Assembly: GCA_946481135.1 (NCBI GenBank)
Contig: CAMLMQ010000019.1
Location: 1-27,321, forward strand
Direction of reading: 5' to 3'
Source: an uncultured Microbacteriaceae bacterium
GTDB taxonomy: Bacteria; Actinomycetota; Actinomycetes; Actinomycetales; Microbacteriaceae
Length of the DNA stretch: 27,321 nucleotides
How positions within the stretch are numbered: the first letter of the stretch is position 1; each line of letters opens with the position of its first letter. A program made the translations under genes and the position numbers. Positions 15,650-22,930 of the stretch are shown here, in pieces. The notes under the pieces are model-generated. The model made no database searches, was not told the DNA's origin, and saw only the letters and a program-made list of their open reading frames with translations.

Positions 15650-17743
15650 GTGGCCGCGGGAGCATCCGCCGCACGCGAGGCCGAATGGCAGCGCCAGCTC
15701 GCGGACGAGCACGCCCGTCGTGCGGGCATCGCCCGCCAGATGGCGCGCAGCTTCGAGGCGGCGGCCCGCAGCGAGCAACGACTCGCGCGGACCCTCATCG
15801 AACTCGAGCCGCTCGGCTACACGCTGCTCGCCGATCGCGCCCGCCCGGGCGGGCGCGGCAACGTCGACCTCGTGCTCGTCGGCCCCGGCGGCGTCGTGCT
15901 CATCGACGCGCACCCGGGCCGCGACGTCGTGCTCGTCGCGGGGCGGTTGCGTCGGGGCGACGACGACCTGACGCCGCAGCTGGAGCGGCTCGCCGACCTG
16001 CTGCACTTCACGCAGCGCGAACTCGCGGAGATCGGACTCGCGCCCGGGGAGGTGCACGCCGTCGCCGCCTTCACCGGCCGCGACCTGCCCCGTGCGGAGC
16101 TGTTCGGGGTGGTGCTGTCGGGCGAGGTCGCCGCCGTCACCGAGATCGCCCGGCTCGGTCCCCGTCTGTCGCCCGCGCGGGTCGGCCAGGTGCGGGCGGC
16201 TCTCGAGCGCCTCTTCCCCCCGCTCACCACGGGGCCGGTCACCCTGCCGCCCGCGACCGCGACCGCGACCGCGACGGCGGCGGCACCGATCGTCGACGAC
16301 GACGGTCCGCCGCTTCGAGCGGAGGTCGTGCAGGAGGCCCTGCTCGACGGGCTGCGCGGTGCTCCCCGCGAGGAGTGGGAGGCGTTCCTGCATCCCGATC
16401 AGGCCCGGCTCGTGCGCCGCTCGTTCGCCGGGCCCGCGCGCATCCGCGGCGCGGCGGGAACCGGCAAGACCGTCGTCGCGCTGCACCGTGCGGCTCACCT
16501 CGCACGGTCGACCGGGGGCCCGGTGCTGCTCGCGACGCCCGCCGACCCCCTCGCACGTGTTCTCGCGACGCTCCTCGACCGGATCGCCCCCGATGTCGCG
16601 GATCGGGTGCAGGTGCGCACGGTCGGCGGCTTCGCCGCCGAGGTGCTGCGCGCCCGCGGCATCGCGCTCACCGTCGACGCCGAGGCGGCGTCACGGCTCT
16701 TCGACGACGTCTGGCGGCGGCACGGCGGCGAGGGGGTGCTCGCCGCGATCGATCCGACGGCGGGCTACTGGTACGAGGAGGTGACGGCCGTGCTCAAGGG
16801 GCGCGGACTCACCGCGTTCGAGCAGTACGCGGGCCTCGCGCGGCACGGTCGGATGCGGCCGCTCGACCGCGCGCAGCGCGCCGCCGTCTGGGAGCTCTAC
16901 GTCGCCTACGAGACCGCTCTGCGCACCCGCGGCATCGCCGATGAGCAGGATCTGCTGCTGGAGGCGGAGGCGTCGCTGCGGGAGTCGCCGCTGGAGTACT
17001 TCCGGGCGGTCGTCGTCGACGAGGCCCAGGAGCTCTCGACCGTCATGATCCGTCTGCTGCACGGGCTCGTCGGCGACGTGCCCGACGGTCTGACGCTCGT
17101 CGGCGACGGTCAGCAGGCGCTCGCCCCGGCCGGTGCCACCCTCGCCGAGGCCGGGGTCTCGATCGGTGGCCGGGCGGCCGTGCTGCGCACCGACTTCCGC
17201 ACGACGGCGGAGATCGCGGCGTTCGCGCGACTCGTCGTCGCGCACGAACGGCATCCCGATCTCGAGGGGCCGCCGGTGGTCGCCGACGACGCCGTGACCC
17301 CGCGTCGCGGCGCACGTCCCGTGCACACGGTCTTCCCGACGCGCGCGATGCACGATCGGTCGCTCGTCGAGCGGGTGCGCCGGGTCGCGGCCGAGGCCGG
17401 GCAGCGCGGCGACGCGCGTCCGTTCGGCGACATCGGCGTGCTCGCCCTGCACAGCTGGCACGCTCGCGAGGCGGCCGAGGCGCTCGCGGAGGCCGGCATC
17501 CCGACTCGTGCGCTCGAGGACTCGGACGGGTCGCCCACCGACGCCGTGCGGGTCGGCACGATCCGCCAGGCGAAGGGGTTGGAGTTCGGGGAGGTGCTCG
17601 TCGCGCGCACACCGCCTCACCTCCTGCACCGCGAGCCGCCGACCCTGGACGCCGCCGCGCGCGAACGCGCCGCCCGCCAGCGGCGCGAGCTCTACGTGGC
17701 GATGACGCGCGCCCGGGACGGGCTGTGGGTCGGCGTCGCCTGA
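15650..17743 (+). CDS. UvrD/Rep-type helicase with degenerate NERD domain
   Basis: 697 residues. The N-terminal ~110 residues have a NERD-like (nuclease-related) core, GYTLLADRARPGGRGNVDLV then GPGGVVLIDAHPG (about 85-90), where the catalytic E-x-K of active NERD domains reads D-A-H. A low-complexity linker (ATATATATAAA) follows. The superfamily 1 motor has motif I GAAGTGKT (about 267-274), motif II VVVDEAQEL, motif III LVGDGQQAL, motif IV region LRTDFRTTAEIAAFAR, motif V GTIRQAKGLEFGEVLV and motif VI RRELYVAMTRARDGLW. It should be a 3'-5' DNA translocase or helicase, possibly in repair; HelD-specific RNA polymerase-binding insertions are not evident. The start is uncertain: GTG 15545 is an in-frame alternative. 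Confidence 0.83.
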   Translation: MAAGASAAREAEWQRQLADEHARRAGIARQMARSFEAAARSEQRLARTLIELEPLGYTLLADRARPGGRGNVDLVLVGPGGVVLIDAHPGRDVVLVAGRLRRGDDDLTPQLERLADLLHFTQRELAEIGLAPGEVHAVAAFTGRDLPRAELFGVVLSGEVAAVTEIARLGPRLSPARVGQVRAALERLFPPLTTGPVTLPPATATATATAAAPIVDDDGPPLRAEVVQEALLDGLRGAPREEWEAFLHPDQARLVRRSFAGPARIRGAAGTGKTVVALHRAAHLARSTGGPVLLATPADPLARVLATLLDRIAPDVADRVQVRTVGGFAAEVLRARGIALTVDAEAASRLFDDVWRRHGGEGVLAAIDPTAGYWYEEVTAVLKGRGLTAFEQYAGLARHGRMRPLDRAQRAAVWELYVAYETALRTRGIADEQDLLLEAEASLRESPLEYFRAVVVDEAQELSTVMIRLLHGLVGDVPDGLTLVGDGQQALAPAGATLAEAGVSIGGRAAVLRTDFRTTAEIAAFARLVVAHERHPDLEGPPVVADDAVTPRRGARPVHTVFPTRAMHDRSLVERVRRVAAEAGQRGDARPFGDIGVLALHSWHAREAAEALAEAGIPTRALEDSDGSPTDAVRVGTIRQAKGLEFGEVLVARTPPHLLHREPPTLDAAARERAARQRRELYVAMTRARDGLWVGVA
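16253..16276. repeat. Hexanucleotide repeat (GCGACC)n inside the helicase gene
   Basis: Three exact and one near-exact tandem copies encode the Ala-Thr linker between the NERD-like and helicase parts. Slippage by whole units keeps the frame. Confidence 0.6.
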
Positions 17744-17944
17744 GTCGTTATCGTTTCGTGACCTGAATTCGTCGCCTCATCCGAGACGGGTGCGCGGGTG
17801 GGGACACTACCCATTCGAGGTGTCTCAGCAACCCGACGCCCGAAGTCCCCACGGAACGTTCGACGTGCCGCCGGGGGATTCCGACTAGGGGTAGCGGAAT
17901 CCTCTCGGGAACCGCGACGAATCTCTCGGTTCCGCGGGGGAGGC

Positions 17945-17997
17945 GGCGCCCGCCACGGTGGATCACGACAGGTGCGGTGGCGGGCGCCTCACCGACC
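17945..17997. repeat. Hairpin element, copy 1
   Basis: A perfect 12-bp stem GGCGCCCGCCAC (17945-17956) / GTGGCGGGCGCC (17977-17988), a 20-nt loop containing GGATCA, and the tail TCACCGACC. Homologous to copy 2 at 18128-18178 in the same orientation. Confidence 0.85.
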
Positions 17998-18001
17998 GGG
18001 C

Positions 18002-18036
18002 GCGCCGGTGCCGACGCAGGGAGTCGGCCCCGGCGC
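18002..18036. repeat. Two-part hairpin before the tandem repeats
   Basis: GCGCCGG-T-GCCGAC (18002-18015) pairs with GTCGGC-C-CCGGCGC (18023-18036) with a single internal mismatch and a 7-nt loop. It ends exactly where the first 33-bp unit begins. Confidence 0.75.
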
Positions 18037-18131
18037 CGCCTGGCGCGTGGACTCGAGAAAGCCCGACGTCGCCTGGCGCGTGGACTCGAGAAAGCCCGAC
18101 CCCGCCTGGCGCGTCGACGTGAGAAGCGGTG
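18037..18131. repeat. 33-bp tandem direct repeats, about 2.8 units
   Basis: Units start at 18037, 18070 and 18103 with CGCCTGGCGCGT. The first two are identical for about 31 bases through the shared GGACTCGAGAAAGCCCGAC; the third diverges after its first 12 bases and runs into hairpin copy 2. The units are directly adjacent with no spacers. Confidence 0.88.
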
Positions 18132-18178
18132 CCCGCCGCGGCGGATCAGGGAATGCGGCGGCGGGCACCTCACCGACC
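18128..18178. repeat. Hairpin element, copy 2
   Basis: A perfect 12-bp stem GGTGCCCGCCGC (18128-18139) / GCGGCGGGCACC (18158-18169), an 18-nt loop with GGATCA, then TCACCGACC. Relative to copy 1, two stem positions changed on both arms so that pairing is kept. Confidence 0.85.
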
Positions 18179-18242
18179 CACGCATCAGATCGCGGGAACG
18201 GCTGAGGGAAGTGTCGCACGGAATGCTGAGAGATCGGCAATC

Positions 18243-18262
18243 CGTCCCCCGGTCCGGGGACG
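18243..18262 (-). terminator. Hairpin after ribokinase
   Basis: A perfect 7-bp stem CGTCCCC/GGGGACG with a 6-nt loop, 14 bp beyond the rbsK stop on the minus strand. No U-tract. Confidence 0.45.
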
Positions 18263-18276
18263 ACAGAACGGGGGGT

Positions 18277-19197
18277 CTACGAGGGCGCCGTCGCGAGACG
18301 TTCGACGCTCTCCCGCGCGAGGTCGGGCAGCCTCGCGCCGACGACGGTCGCGGTCAGCGCACCCGCGGCCGCGCCGCGTCGCACGGCCGCCTCGGGGTCC
18401 TCCCCGGCGGCGAGCGCGGCCGCGAAGGCGCCGACGAAGGCATCGCCCGCGCCGACCGTGTCGACCGCGTCGACGACGTTGGCGGGCACGTGCACGACGG
18501 GGGCGCCCGGGACGCCGAGCAGCGCCCCGCGGGGCCCCAGGGTCACGACGACCACGCCGTCGACCCCGACGCCGTCGAGCGCCGCCGTGAGGCTCCCCGC
18601 ATCCACAGGGGTCGCCGCCCCCAGGAGCGCCGTCGCCTCCCCTTCGTTCACGACCAGGACGTCGACCCGACGTGCGAGCGCAGCCGCACGGGGCTCTGCG
18701 GGTGCCGCGTTGAGCACGACACGGGCACCGGCGGCGGCGGCGCGGTCGGCGACCGCCTCCGCCACCTCGAGCGGCACCTCCAGTTGCAGCACGACGACAT
18801 CGTCGGTGTCGAACTCGAGCCGGTCGACCGCCTCCGCGGGCCAGCGATGGTTGGCACCCGGGATGACGACGATCGTGTTCTCGCCGGCGGCGTCGACGGC
18901 GATGAGGGCCGTGCCCGATGGTGCCGCCACGACGTGCGACCCGCTCACGTCGACTCCCGCGGACGACAGGTCGTCGCACAGCAGCCGACCCGCGTCGTCG
19001 TCCCCGACGCAGGCGACGAGCGCGACCTCGACTCCGGGGGCCGCGACCCGGGCGGCGGCGTACGCCTGGTTGCCTCCTTTGCCGCCGGGAAGTCGCTCGA
19101 TCCGGTCGCCGAGCAGCGTCTCCCCGGGCCGCGGAAGGTGCGGCACCCGGTAGACGAGATCGAGGTTGACACTCCCGACGACCACGACGCGACCCAC
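18277..19197 (-). CDS. rbsK: Ribokinase
   Basis: A 306-residue PfkB-family kinase phosphorylating ribose at O5. PfkB signature 1 is LPGGKGGNQAYAAAR (37-50), with GSVNLDLVYRVPHLPRPGET at the N-terminus as in RbsK; signature 2 is DTVGAGDAFVGAF with catalytic base Asp252. VVNEGEA is the typical N-x-x-E segment. No ribose ABC transporter, RbsD or LacI-type regulator is next to it, so it is a stand-alone copy; a related sugar substrate such as another pentose or a nucleoside cannot be excluded. GTG 19197 is preceded at 6 nt by TAGGGT, a leaderless promoter, and diverges from the next gene with only 36 bp between the starts. Confidence 0.9.
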   Translation of the reverse strand: MGRVVVVGSVNLDLVYRVPHLPRPGETLLGDRIERLPGGKGGNQAYAAARVAAPGVEVALVACVGDDDAGRLLCDDLSSAGVDVSGSHVVAAPSGTALIAVDAAGENTIVVIPGANHRWPAEAVDRLEFDTDDVVVLQLEVPLEVAEAVADRAAAAGARVVLNAAPAEPRAAALARRVDVLVVNEGEATALLGAATPVDAGSLTAALDGVGVDGVVVVTLGPRGALLGVPGAPVVHVPANVVDAVDTVGAGDAFVGAFAAALAAGEDPEAAVRRGAAAGALTATVVGARLPDLARESVERLATAPS

Positions 19198-19203
19198 GCG
19201 CCC

Positions 19204-19209
19204 ACCCTA
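19204..19209 (-). promoter_or_regulatory. -10 box, leaderless promoter of rbsK
   Basis: TAGGGT on the minus strand, 6 nt before GTG 19197. A weaker plus-strand box, TTGACT (19222-19227), lies 6 nt before the divergent ATG 19234. Confidence 0.6.
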
Positions 19210-19233
19210 CGGCGGCGGTGCTTGACTGGGGTC

Positions 19234-20052
19234 ATGACGGATGCGGTCGCCCGGATCGCCGACGAGCTCTACGCCCTGCCGCCGGCCGACTTCATCGCGG
19301 CGCGCGACGCCGCGGTGCGGGAGATGGCGGGTGACCGTGCGGCGGGCGCGCGCGTCAAGTCGCTGCGACGCCCGGCCCCCGCCGCGTGGGTCGTGAACCT
19401 GCTCGTGCGGGAGCGCCGCGACGAGCTCGACGACCTGCTCGACCTCGGCGTCGCATTGCGCGCCGCGCAGGCGGACCTCGACCGCGAGGCGATCACCCGC
19501 CTCGCGAAGGAACGGCGCACCGCGGGACTCGAGCTCGCCCGGCGCGGGGCCGAGCTGGCCGAAGCCGCGGGGCATCCGGTCGCGACGTCGGTCATCGACG
19601 CCGTCGCGGCGACACTCGACGCGGGCCTCGCCGACCCTGAGGCCGCGGAGGCGATCCGCACGGGTCGGCTGCTGCGAGCGCTGCAGACGATCGGCTTCGA
19701 GCCGGTCGAACTCGCGGAGGCGGTCGCGCTGCCCGACGCCGGGTCCCGCGCCGCCGAGAAGCGGACGCCGGCGCGGCCGCGGCTGCGCGCCGTCGACGAC
19801 GCGGATGCCGAACTCGCCCGGGCGCGGGAACGCGCCGATGCGGCCGTCGAACGCGCCGAGCGTGAGGCCGCCGCCGCGGCGCGCGAGGTCGACGAGACCG
19901 AAGACCGGGTGCGCGCCGCGCGGAAGGCGTTCGCCGCCGCCGAGCGCGAGCTCGCGACCGCGACCGATGCGCGCGATGCCGCGACGACCGCTCATGGGAC
20001 GGCGGCCGACGCCCTCGACGCCGCTCGTCGACGCCGCCGCGAGCTCGGCTAG
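19234..20052 (+). CDS. Coiled-coil protein of unknown function
   Basis: 272 residues. No cysteine, signal peptide or membrane segment is visible. The N-terminal half is helical (MTDAVARIADELYALPPADF, then RRPAPAAWVVNLLVRERRDE), with a conserved-looking K-S-L-R-R-P-A-P-A-A-W element. The C-terminal ~75 residues, from DADAELARARERADAAVERA on, form an Ala/Arg/Glu-rich predicted coiled coil. Proteins of this plan are common as hypothetical proteins in actinobacteria; I do not recognise a function. The TAG stop shares CTAG (20049-20052) with the stop of the convergent kinase gene. The start is leaderless-like with a weak TTGACT box. Confidence 0.75.
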   Translation: MTDAVARIADELYALPPADFIAARDAAVREMAGDRAAGARVKSLRRPAPAAWVVNLLVRERRDELDDLLDLGVALRAAQADLDREAITRLAKERRTAGLELARRGAELAEAAGHPVATSVIDAVAATLDAGLADPEAAEAIRTGRLLRALQTIGFEPVELAEAVALPDAGSRAAEKRTPARPRLRAVDDADAELARARERADAAVERAEREAAAAAREVDETEDRVRAARKAFAAAERELATATDARDAATTAHGTAADALDAARRRRRELG

Positions 20053-21485
20053 CCGCCCGCCTCGGGCGAGATGGGCGCGGCCGGCAGGTCGAGGGAGAAC
20101 ACCGTCCGCCCCGGGGCGCTCTCGACCCCCACCGCGCCGCCGTGGGCCGCCACGATCGCCGCCACGATCGCGAGGCCGAGTCCGGTGCTGCCGGTGCCCC
20201 GGGAGCGGGAGGCGTCACCGCGCGTGAAGCGCTCGAACAACGACCCGCGCGCCTCCTCGGGGATGCCGGGCCCGTCGTCCTCCACGGTGATGCGCGCCCC
20301 GGCCGGAACGGACTCCAGACGGGTGACGACGGTCGTGCCCGCCGGGGTGTGCACCCGGGCGTTGGCCAGCAGGTTGCCGACCGCCTGCCGGAGTCGGTCG
20401 GCGTCGCCTCGCACCTCGACATCCTCGTCGGGCAGTTCGAGGCGCCAGTCGTGGTCGGGTCCCGCGACCTGCGCGTCGGCGACCGCCTCGACGACGAGAC
20501 CGCCGAGCGGCACCGGCTCCGACTCCAGTTCGCGTCCCGCGTCGAGGCGGGCGAGCAGCATGAGCTCCTCGACGAGGGTCGACATGCGGCGCGACTCCGA
20601 CTGGATGCGCTCGAGCGACCGCGCGGTGTCGGCCGGCACGCGCGCGGGTCGCTGCCCGAGCTCCGCGTAGCCGCGGATCGACGCGAGGGGCGTGCGGAGC
20701 TCGTGGGAGGCGTCGGCGACGAAACGGCGCAGCTTCTGCTCGCTCGCGTGCCGAGCGGCGAGGGAGGTCTCGACGCTCGTGAGAAGCGAGTTGAGCGCCG
20801 TGCCGACGCGACCGACCTCGGTGTGCGGGGCGTCGACGACGACCCGGTCGGGCATCGACACCTCCCCCGCCGCGAGCGGCAGCGCCGCGACCCGAGTCGC
20901 GGTGTCGACGACGCGCGTGAGCGGACGCAGCGCGAGTCGCACGAGCAGCGTGCCGAGCAGCAGCGCCGCGGCGATCGCGACGAGGCTCACCGCGACGATC
21001 GTCTGCACGAGCGACGCCGTCGTCGCCTCCGCCTCGGCGAGCGAGAAGCCGTTGAGCACGACGGCGGAGCCCTCGCGGGCCGTGAAGGGCGTCGCGACGA
21101 CGCGATAGGTCCCGAGGGAGCCGAGGGCCACCGTGTGCGGCTGCCGATCGGCGGGGACGTCGAGCAGCACCGCCACCTGGGCGTCGGTCAGCGGCTCGAC
21201 CCGGCCGTAGCCGAGGGCGCCCGCCGTCACCGGCGTTCCCTCGAGCGAGAGGAGCAGCACGGCACCCGCCCCCTCCCCCGGGATGATCTCATCCACCGCT
21301 CCTGGGCGGTCGCCGCTCACGATCGCGAGGGTGCGCTCCGAGGCCGCGAGCAGCAGGCGGTCGAGCCGGGCGACGAGTTGGCCGTGCGAGGCGGCCACCG
21401 TGACCGACCCGATCGCGAGCGCGAGCACCGCGAGGAGGCCCGTGATCGCGGCCACGAGGCGGGCGCCGAGCGACCACCGCCTCAC
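20049..21485 (-). CDS. OmpR-type sensor histidine kinase
   Basis: 478 residues. Two membrane helices (about 9-31 and 157-183) flank a ~125-residue extracytoplasmic sensor domain. HAMP (ALRPLTRVVDTATRVAALPL) leads into HisKA with FVADASHELRTPLASIRGYA (His261), then HATPase_c with N-box RLRQAVGNLLANARVHTP (Asn371/375), G1 VEDDGPGIPEEARGSLFERF and G2 GTGSTGLGLAIVAAIVAAHGG. All catalytic boxes are intact. The architecture resembles actinobacterial TcrY/PrrB/MprB-type kinases; the stimulus is unknown. GTG 21485 overlaps the regulator stop (GTGA), making this the second gene of the pair. Confidence 0.93.
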   Translation of the reverse strand: MRRWSLGARLVAAITGLLAVLALAIGSVTVAASHGQLVARLDRLLLAASERTLAIVSGDRPGAVDEIIPGEGAGAVLLLSLEGTPVTAGALGYGRVEPLTDAQVAVLLDVPADRQPHTVALGSLGTYRVVATPFTAREGSAVVLNGFSLAEAEATTASLVQTIVAVSLVAIAAALLLGTLLVRLALRPLTRVVDTATRVAALPLAAGEVSMPDRVVVDAPHTEVGRVGTALNSLLTSVETSLAARHASEQKLRRFVADASHELRTPLASIRGYAELGQRPARVPADTARSLERIQSESRRMSTLVEELMLLARLDAGRELESEPVPLGGLVVEAVADAQVAGPDHDWRLELPDEDVEVRGDADRLRQAVGNLLANARVHTPAGTTVVTRLESVPAGARITVEDDGPGIPEEARGSLFERFTRGDASRSRGTGSTGLGLAIVAAIVAAHGGAVGVESAPGRTVFSLDLPAAPISPEAGG

Positions 21486-22219
21486 GGCGTGGCCGAGGGC
21501 TCAGGGGCCGGGCGCAGCGCGTAGCCGACGCCGCGCACGGTGTGGATCATGCTCGGGCCGTGCGCATCCAGCTTCTTGCGCAGGTAGGAGATGTAGAGCT
21601 CCACGACTGCGGCGCGGCCGCCGAAATCGTACGACCACACCCGGTCGAGGATCTGCTCGCGGCTCAGCACCCGGCGCGGGTTGCGCATGAGGTAGCGCAG
21701 CAGCTCGAACTCCGTCGGGGTGAGGGCGATCGCGTGCCCCGCGCGGGCGACCTCGTACGACTCCTCGTCGAGGGTCAGGTCGCCGACCCGCAGCATCGGC
21801 CCCTCGTCGCCCGAGGCGCGCAGCGACCGGCGCACGAGACCTCGCAGGCGCGCCATCACCTCCTCGAGGCTGAACGGCTTCGTCACGTAGTCGTCGCCGC
21901 CGGCCGTGAGCCCCGCGACGCGGTCCTCGACGGCGTCCTTGGCGGTGAGCAGCAGCACGGGACAGTCGTTGCCCGCCTCGCGGAGGCGCCGCAGCACGGC
22001 GAGGCCGTCGAGTCCGGGCATCATGATGTCGAGCACGACGACGTCGGGGGGCGTCTCCCGCGCGAGTCTCAGCGCCGTCTGGCCGTCGTGGGCGACCCGC
22101 GTGTCCCAACCCTCGCTGCGCAGCGCCATGCGCAGCATGTCGGCGAGCAGCTCCTCGTCGTCGACGACGAGCGCGCGGACCGGGGAGCCGTCGGGTCGGG
22201 TGAGGGTCGTCACCCCCAC
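21482..22219 (-). CDS. OmpR/PhoB-type response regulator
   Basis: 245 residues: a receiver with VVDDEE, phosphoacceptor Asp64 (VVVLDIMMPG), Thr92 (LLLTAKD) and Lys114 (YVTKPFS). It is followed by a winged-helix trans_reg_C domain: LTPTEFELLRYLMRNPRRVL, then LDRVWSYDFGGRAAVVELYI and HTVRGVGYALRP. It is phosphorylated by the kinase encoded immediately downstream. An upstream in-frame ATG at 22267 would overlap the neighbouring oxidoreductase gene; I prefer GTG 22219, which has GGGAG 6 nt upstream and starts 16 bp after that gene's stop. The oxidoreductase, regulator and kinase could share a transcript. Confidence 0.92.
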   Translation of the reverse strand: MGVTTLTRPDGSPVRALVVDDEELLADMLRMALRSEGWDTRVAHDGQTALRLARETPPDVVVLDIMMPGLDGLAVLRRLREAGNDCPVLLLTAKDAVEDRVAGLTAGGDDYVTKPFSLEEVMARLRGLVRRSLRASGDEGPMLRVGDLTLDEESYEVARAGHAIALTPTEFELLRYLMRNPRRVLSREQILDRVWSYDFGGRAAVVELYISYLRKKLDAHGPSMIHTVRGVGYALRPAPEPSATP

Positions 22220-22235
22220 ATTCGACTCCCGATTC

Positions 22236-22889
22236 CTATGGGATTTCTGTGCGTGGCGCGACGGCATCGGCGAGCGCGTCGCGGGTGAGGGGGTAGCCGA
22301 ACGCGGGCGTGTGCGCCTGGACGCGGCGCCCCGTCGCGAGGGGACCCGTCGACAGCGGGTCGAAGCCGAACCCGTCGATGAGCGCCGCGACGGTCGCGAC
22401 GTCGGCGGGGTCGTCGCCGGCGACCGCGAGGGCGACCCGCCCGGGAGTGCCCGGCGGCATCCCGCGCTCGTCGAGGTCGTGGTAGCCGAGGTGGCTGAAC
22501 GCCTTCACGACGCGGGCCCCGGGCAGCAGGTCGGCGACGACCTCGCTCGTGCCCCTCGGGTCGGACGTGACCTCCGGAAGCGGCCCGTCGACCGGCTCCC
22601 AGTGGTTCGTCGCGTCGATGACGAGCTTCCCGGCGAGCGCCGCAGCCGGCAGCTCGCGCACACGGCTGAGCGGGAGCGCGAGGATGACGAGGTCGGCGTC
22701 GGCGATCACCTCAGACGTCGTGCGCGCCTCGGCACCCGGGGCGAGCACGTCGACGATGAGCGCGATGCGATCCGCGGGCCCGGAGGCCGAGATGAGCACC
22801 CGGTGACCCGCGGCGAGCGCGAGACGGGCGAGCACCGTGCCCACCTTGCCGGCGCCGAGGATGCCGATGGTGCGCGGGTGGGAGGACAC
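22236..22889 (-). CDS. F420-dependent NADP reductase-like oxidoreductase
   Basis: 217 residues with an N-terminal Rossmann fold: IGILGAGKVGTVLARLALAAG (G-x-G-x-x-G) and ASGPAD at the end of the second strand, suiting NADP binding. LVILALPLSRV and LVIDATNHW then GARVVKAFSHLGY match the F420_oxidored/NADPH-dependent F420 reductase family. Whether the partner is really F420 cannot be decided; many homologues are simply annotated NAD(P)-binding. GTG 22889 sits 7 nt after TACACT on the minus strand, so it is probably leaderless. It is divergent from the NYN gene with 41 bp between the starts. Confidence 0.83.
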   Translation of the reverse strand: MSSHPRTIGILGAGKVGTVLARLALAAGHRVLISASGPADRIALIVDVLAPGAEARTTSEVIADADLVILALPLSRVRELPAAALAGKLVIDATNHWEPVDGPLPEVTSDPRGTSEVVADLLPGARVVKAFSHLGYHDLDERGMPPGTPGRVALAVAGDDPADVATVAALIDGFGFDPLSTGPLATGRRVQAHTPAFGYPLTRDALADAVAPRTEIP

Positions 22890-22894
22890 GTCCC

Positions 22895-22923
22895 CGAGTG
22901 TAGAGACGGGCCGAGTGTAGGGT
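22895..22923. promoter_or_regulatory. Divergent leaderless promoters with 9-bp direct repeat
   Basis: The minus-strand -10 box TACACT occupies 22897-22902 and the plus-strand -10 box TAGGGT 22918-22923, each 7 nt from its start codon. CGAGTGTAG is repeated exactly at 22895-22903 and 22912-22920, 17 bp apart, overlapping both boxes. Confidence 0.6.
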
Positions 22924-22930
22924 CGGGCAC

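Larger units (their letters stand above)
17744..18276. other. 533-bp structured, repeat-rich convergent intergenic region
   Basis: The region lies between the 3' ends of the helicase (plus) and ribokinase (minus) genes, so it promotes neither. Consecutive inverted repeats are: GTGGGGAC/GTCCCCAC (17798-17805/17845-17852); GGATTCCG-A-CTA/TAGCGGAATCC with a GGGG loop (17876-17902); GGAACCG/CGGTTCC (17908-17933); a 12-bp hairpin (17945-17988); a two-part hairpin (18002-18036); three 33-bp tandem units (from 18037); a homologous 12-bp hairpin (18128-18169); and CGTCCCC/GGGGACG (18243-18262). TATCGT at 17749-17754 resembles a plus-strand -10 box. Open frames cross it on both strands but have skewed composition and encode only the repeats. 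It may be a structured RNA or a palindromic dispersed element; the function is not known. Confidence 0.7.

Noticed and set aside
18037..18131. A CRISPR-like array
   Set aside because: The 33-bp units are directly adjacent, without spacers, and there are no cas genes in the window.
18128..18178. Hairpin copies read as simple transcription terminators
   Set aside because: They may end transcripts, but two homologous copies with a conserved loop and tail and compensatory changes are more than termination needs.
17748..18205. Protein-coding genes in the structured intergenic region, on either strand
   Set aside because: Open frames of 135-145 codons encode only repeat-derived 11-residue units and Arg/Pro-rich sequence; there is no ribosome-binding site and the inverted repeats explain the composition.
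22219..22267. A 16-residue N-terminal extension of the OmpR-type regulator
   Set aside because: It would overlap the upstream gene by 32 bp without a ribosome-binding site; GTG 22219 has GGGAG at good spacing.
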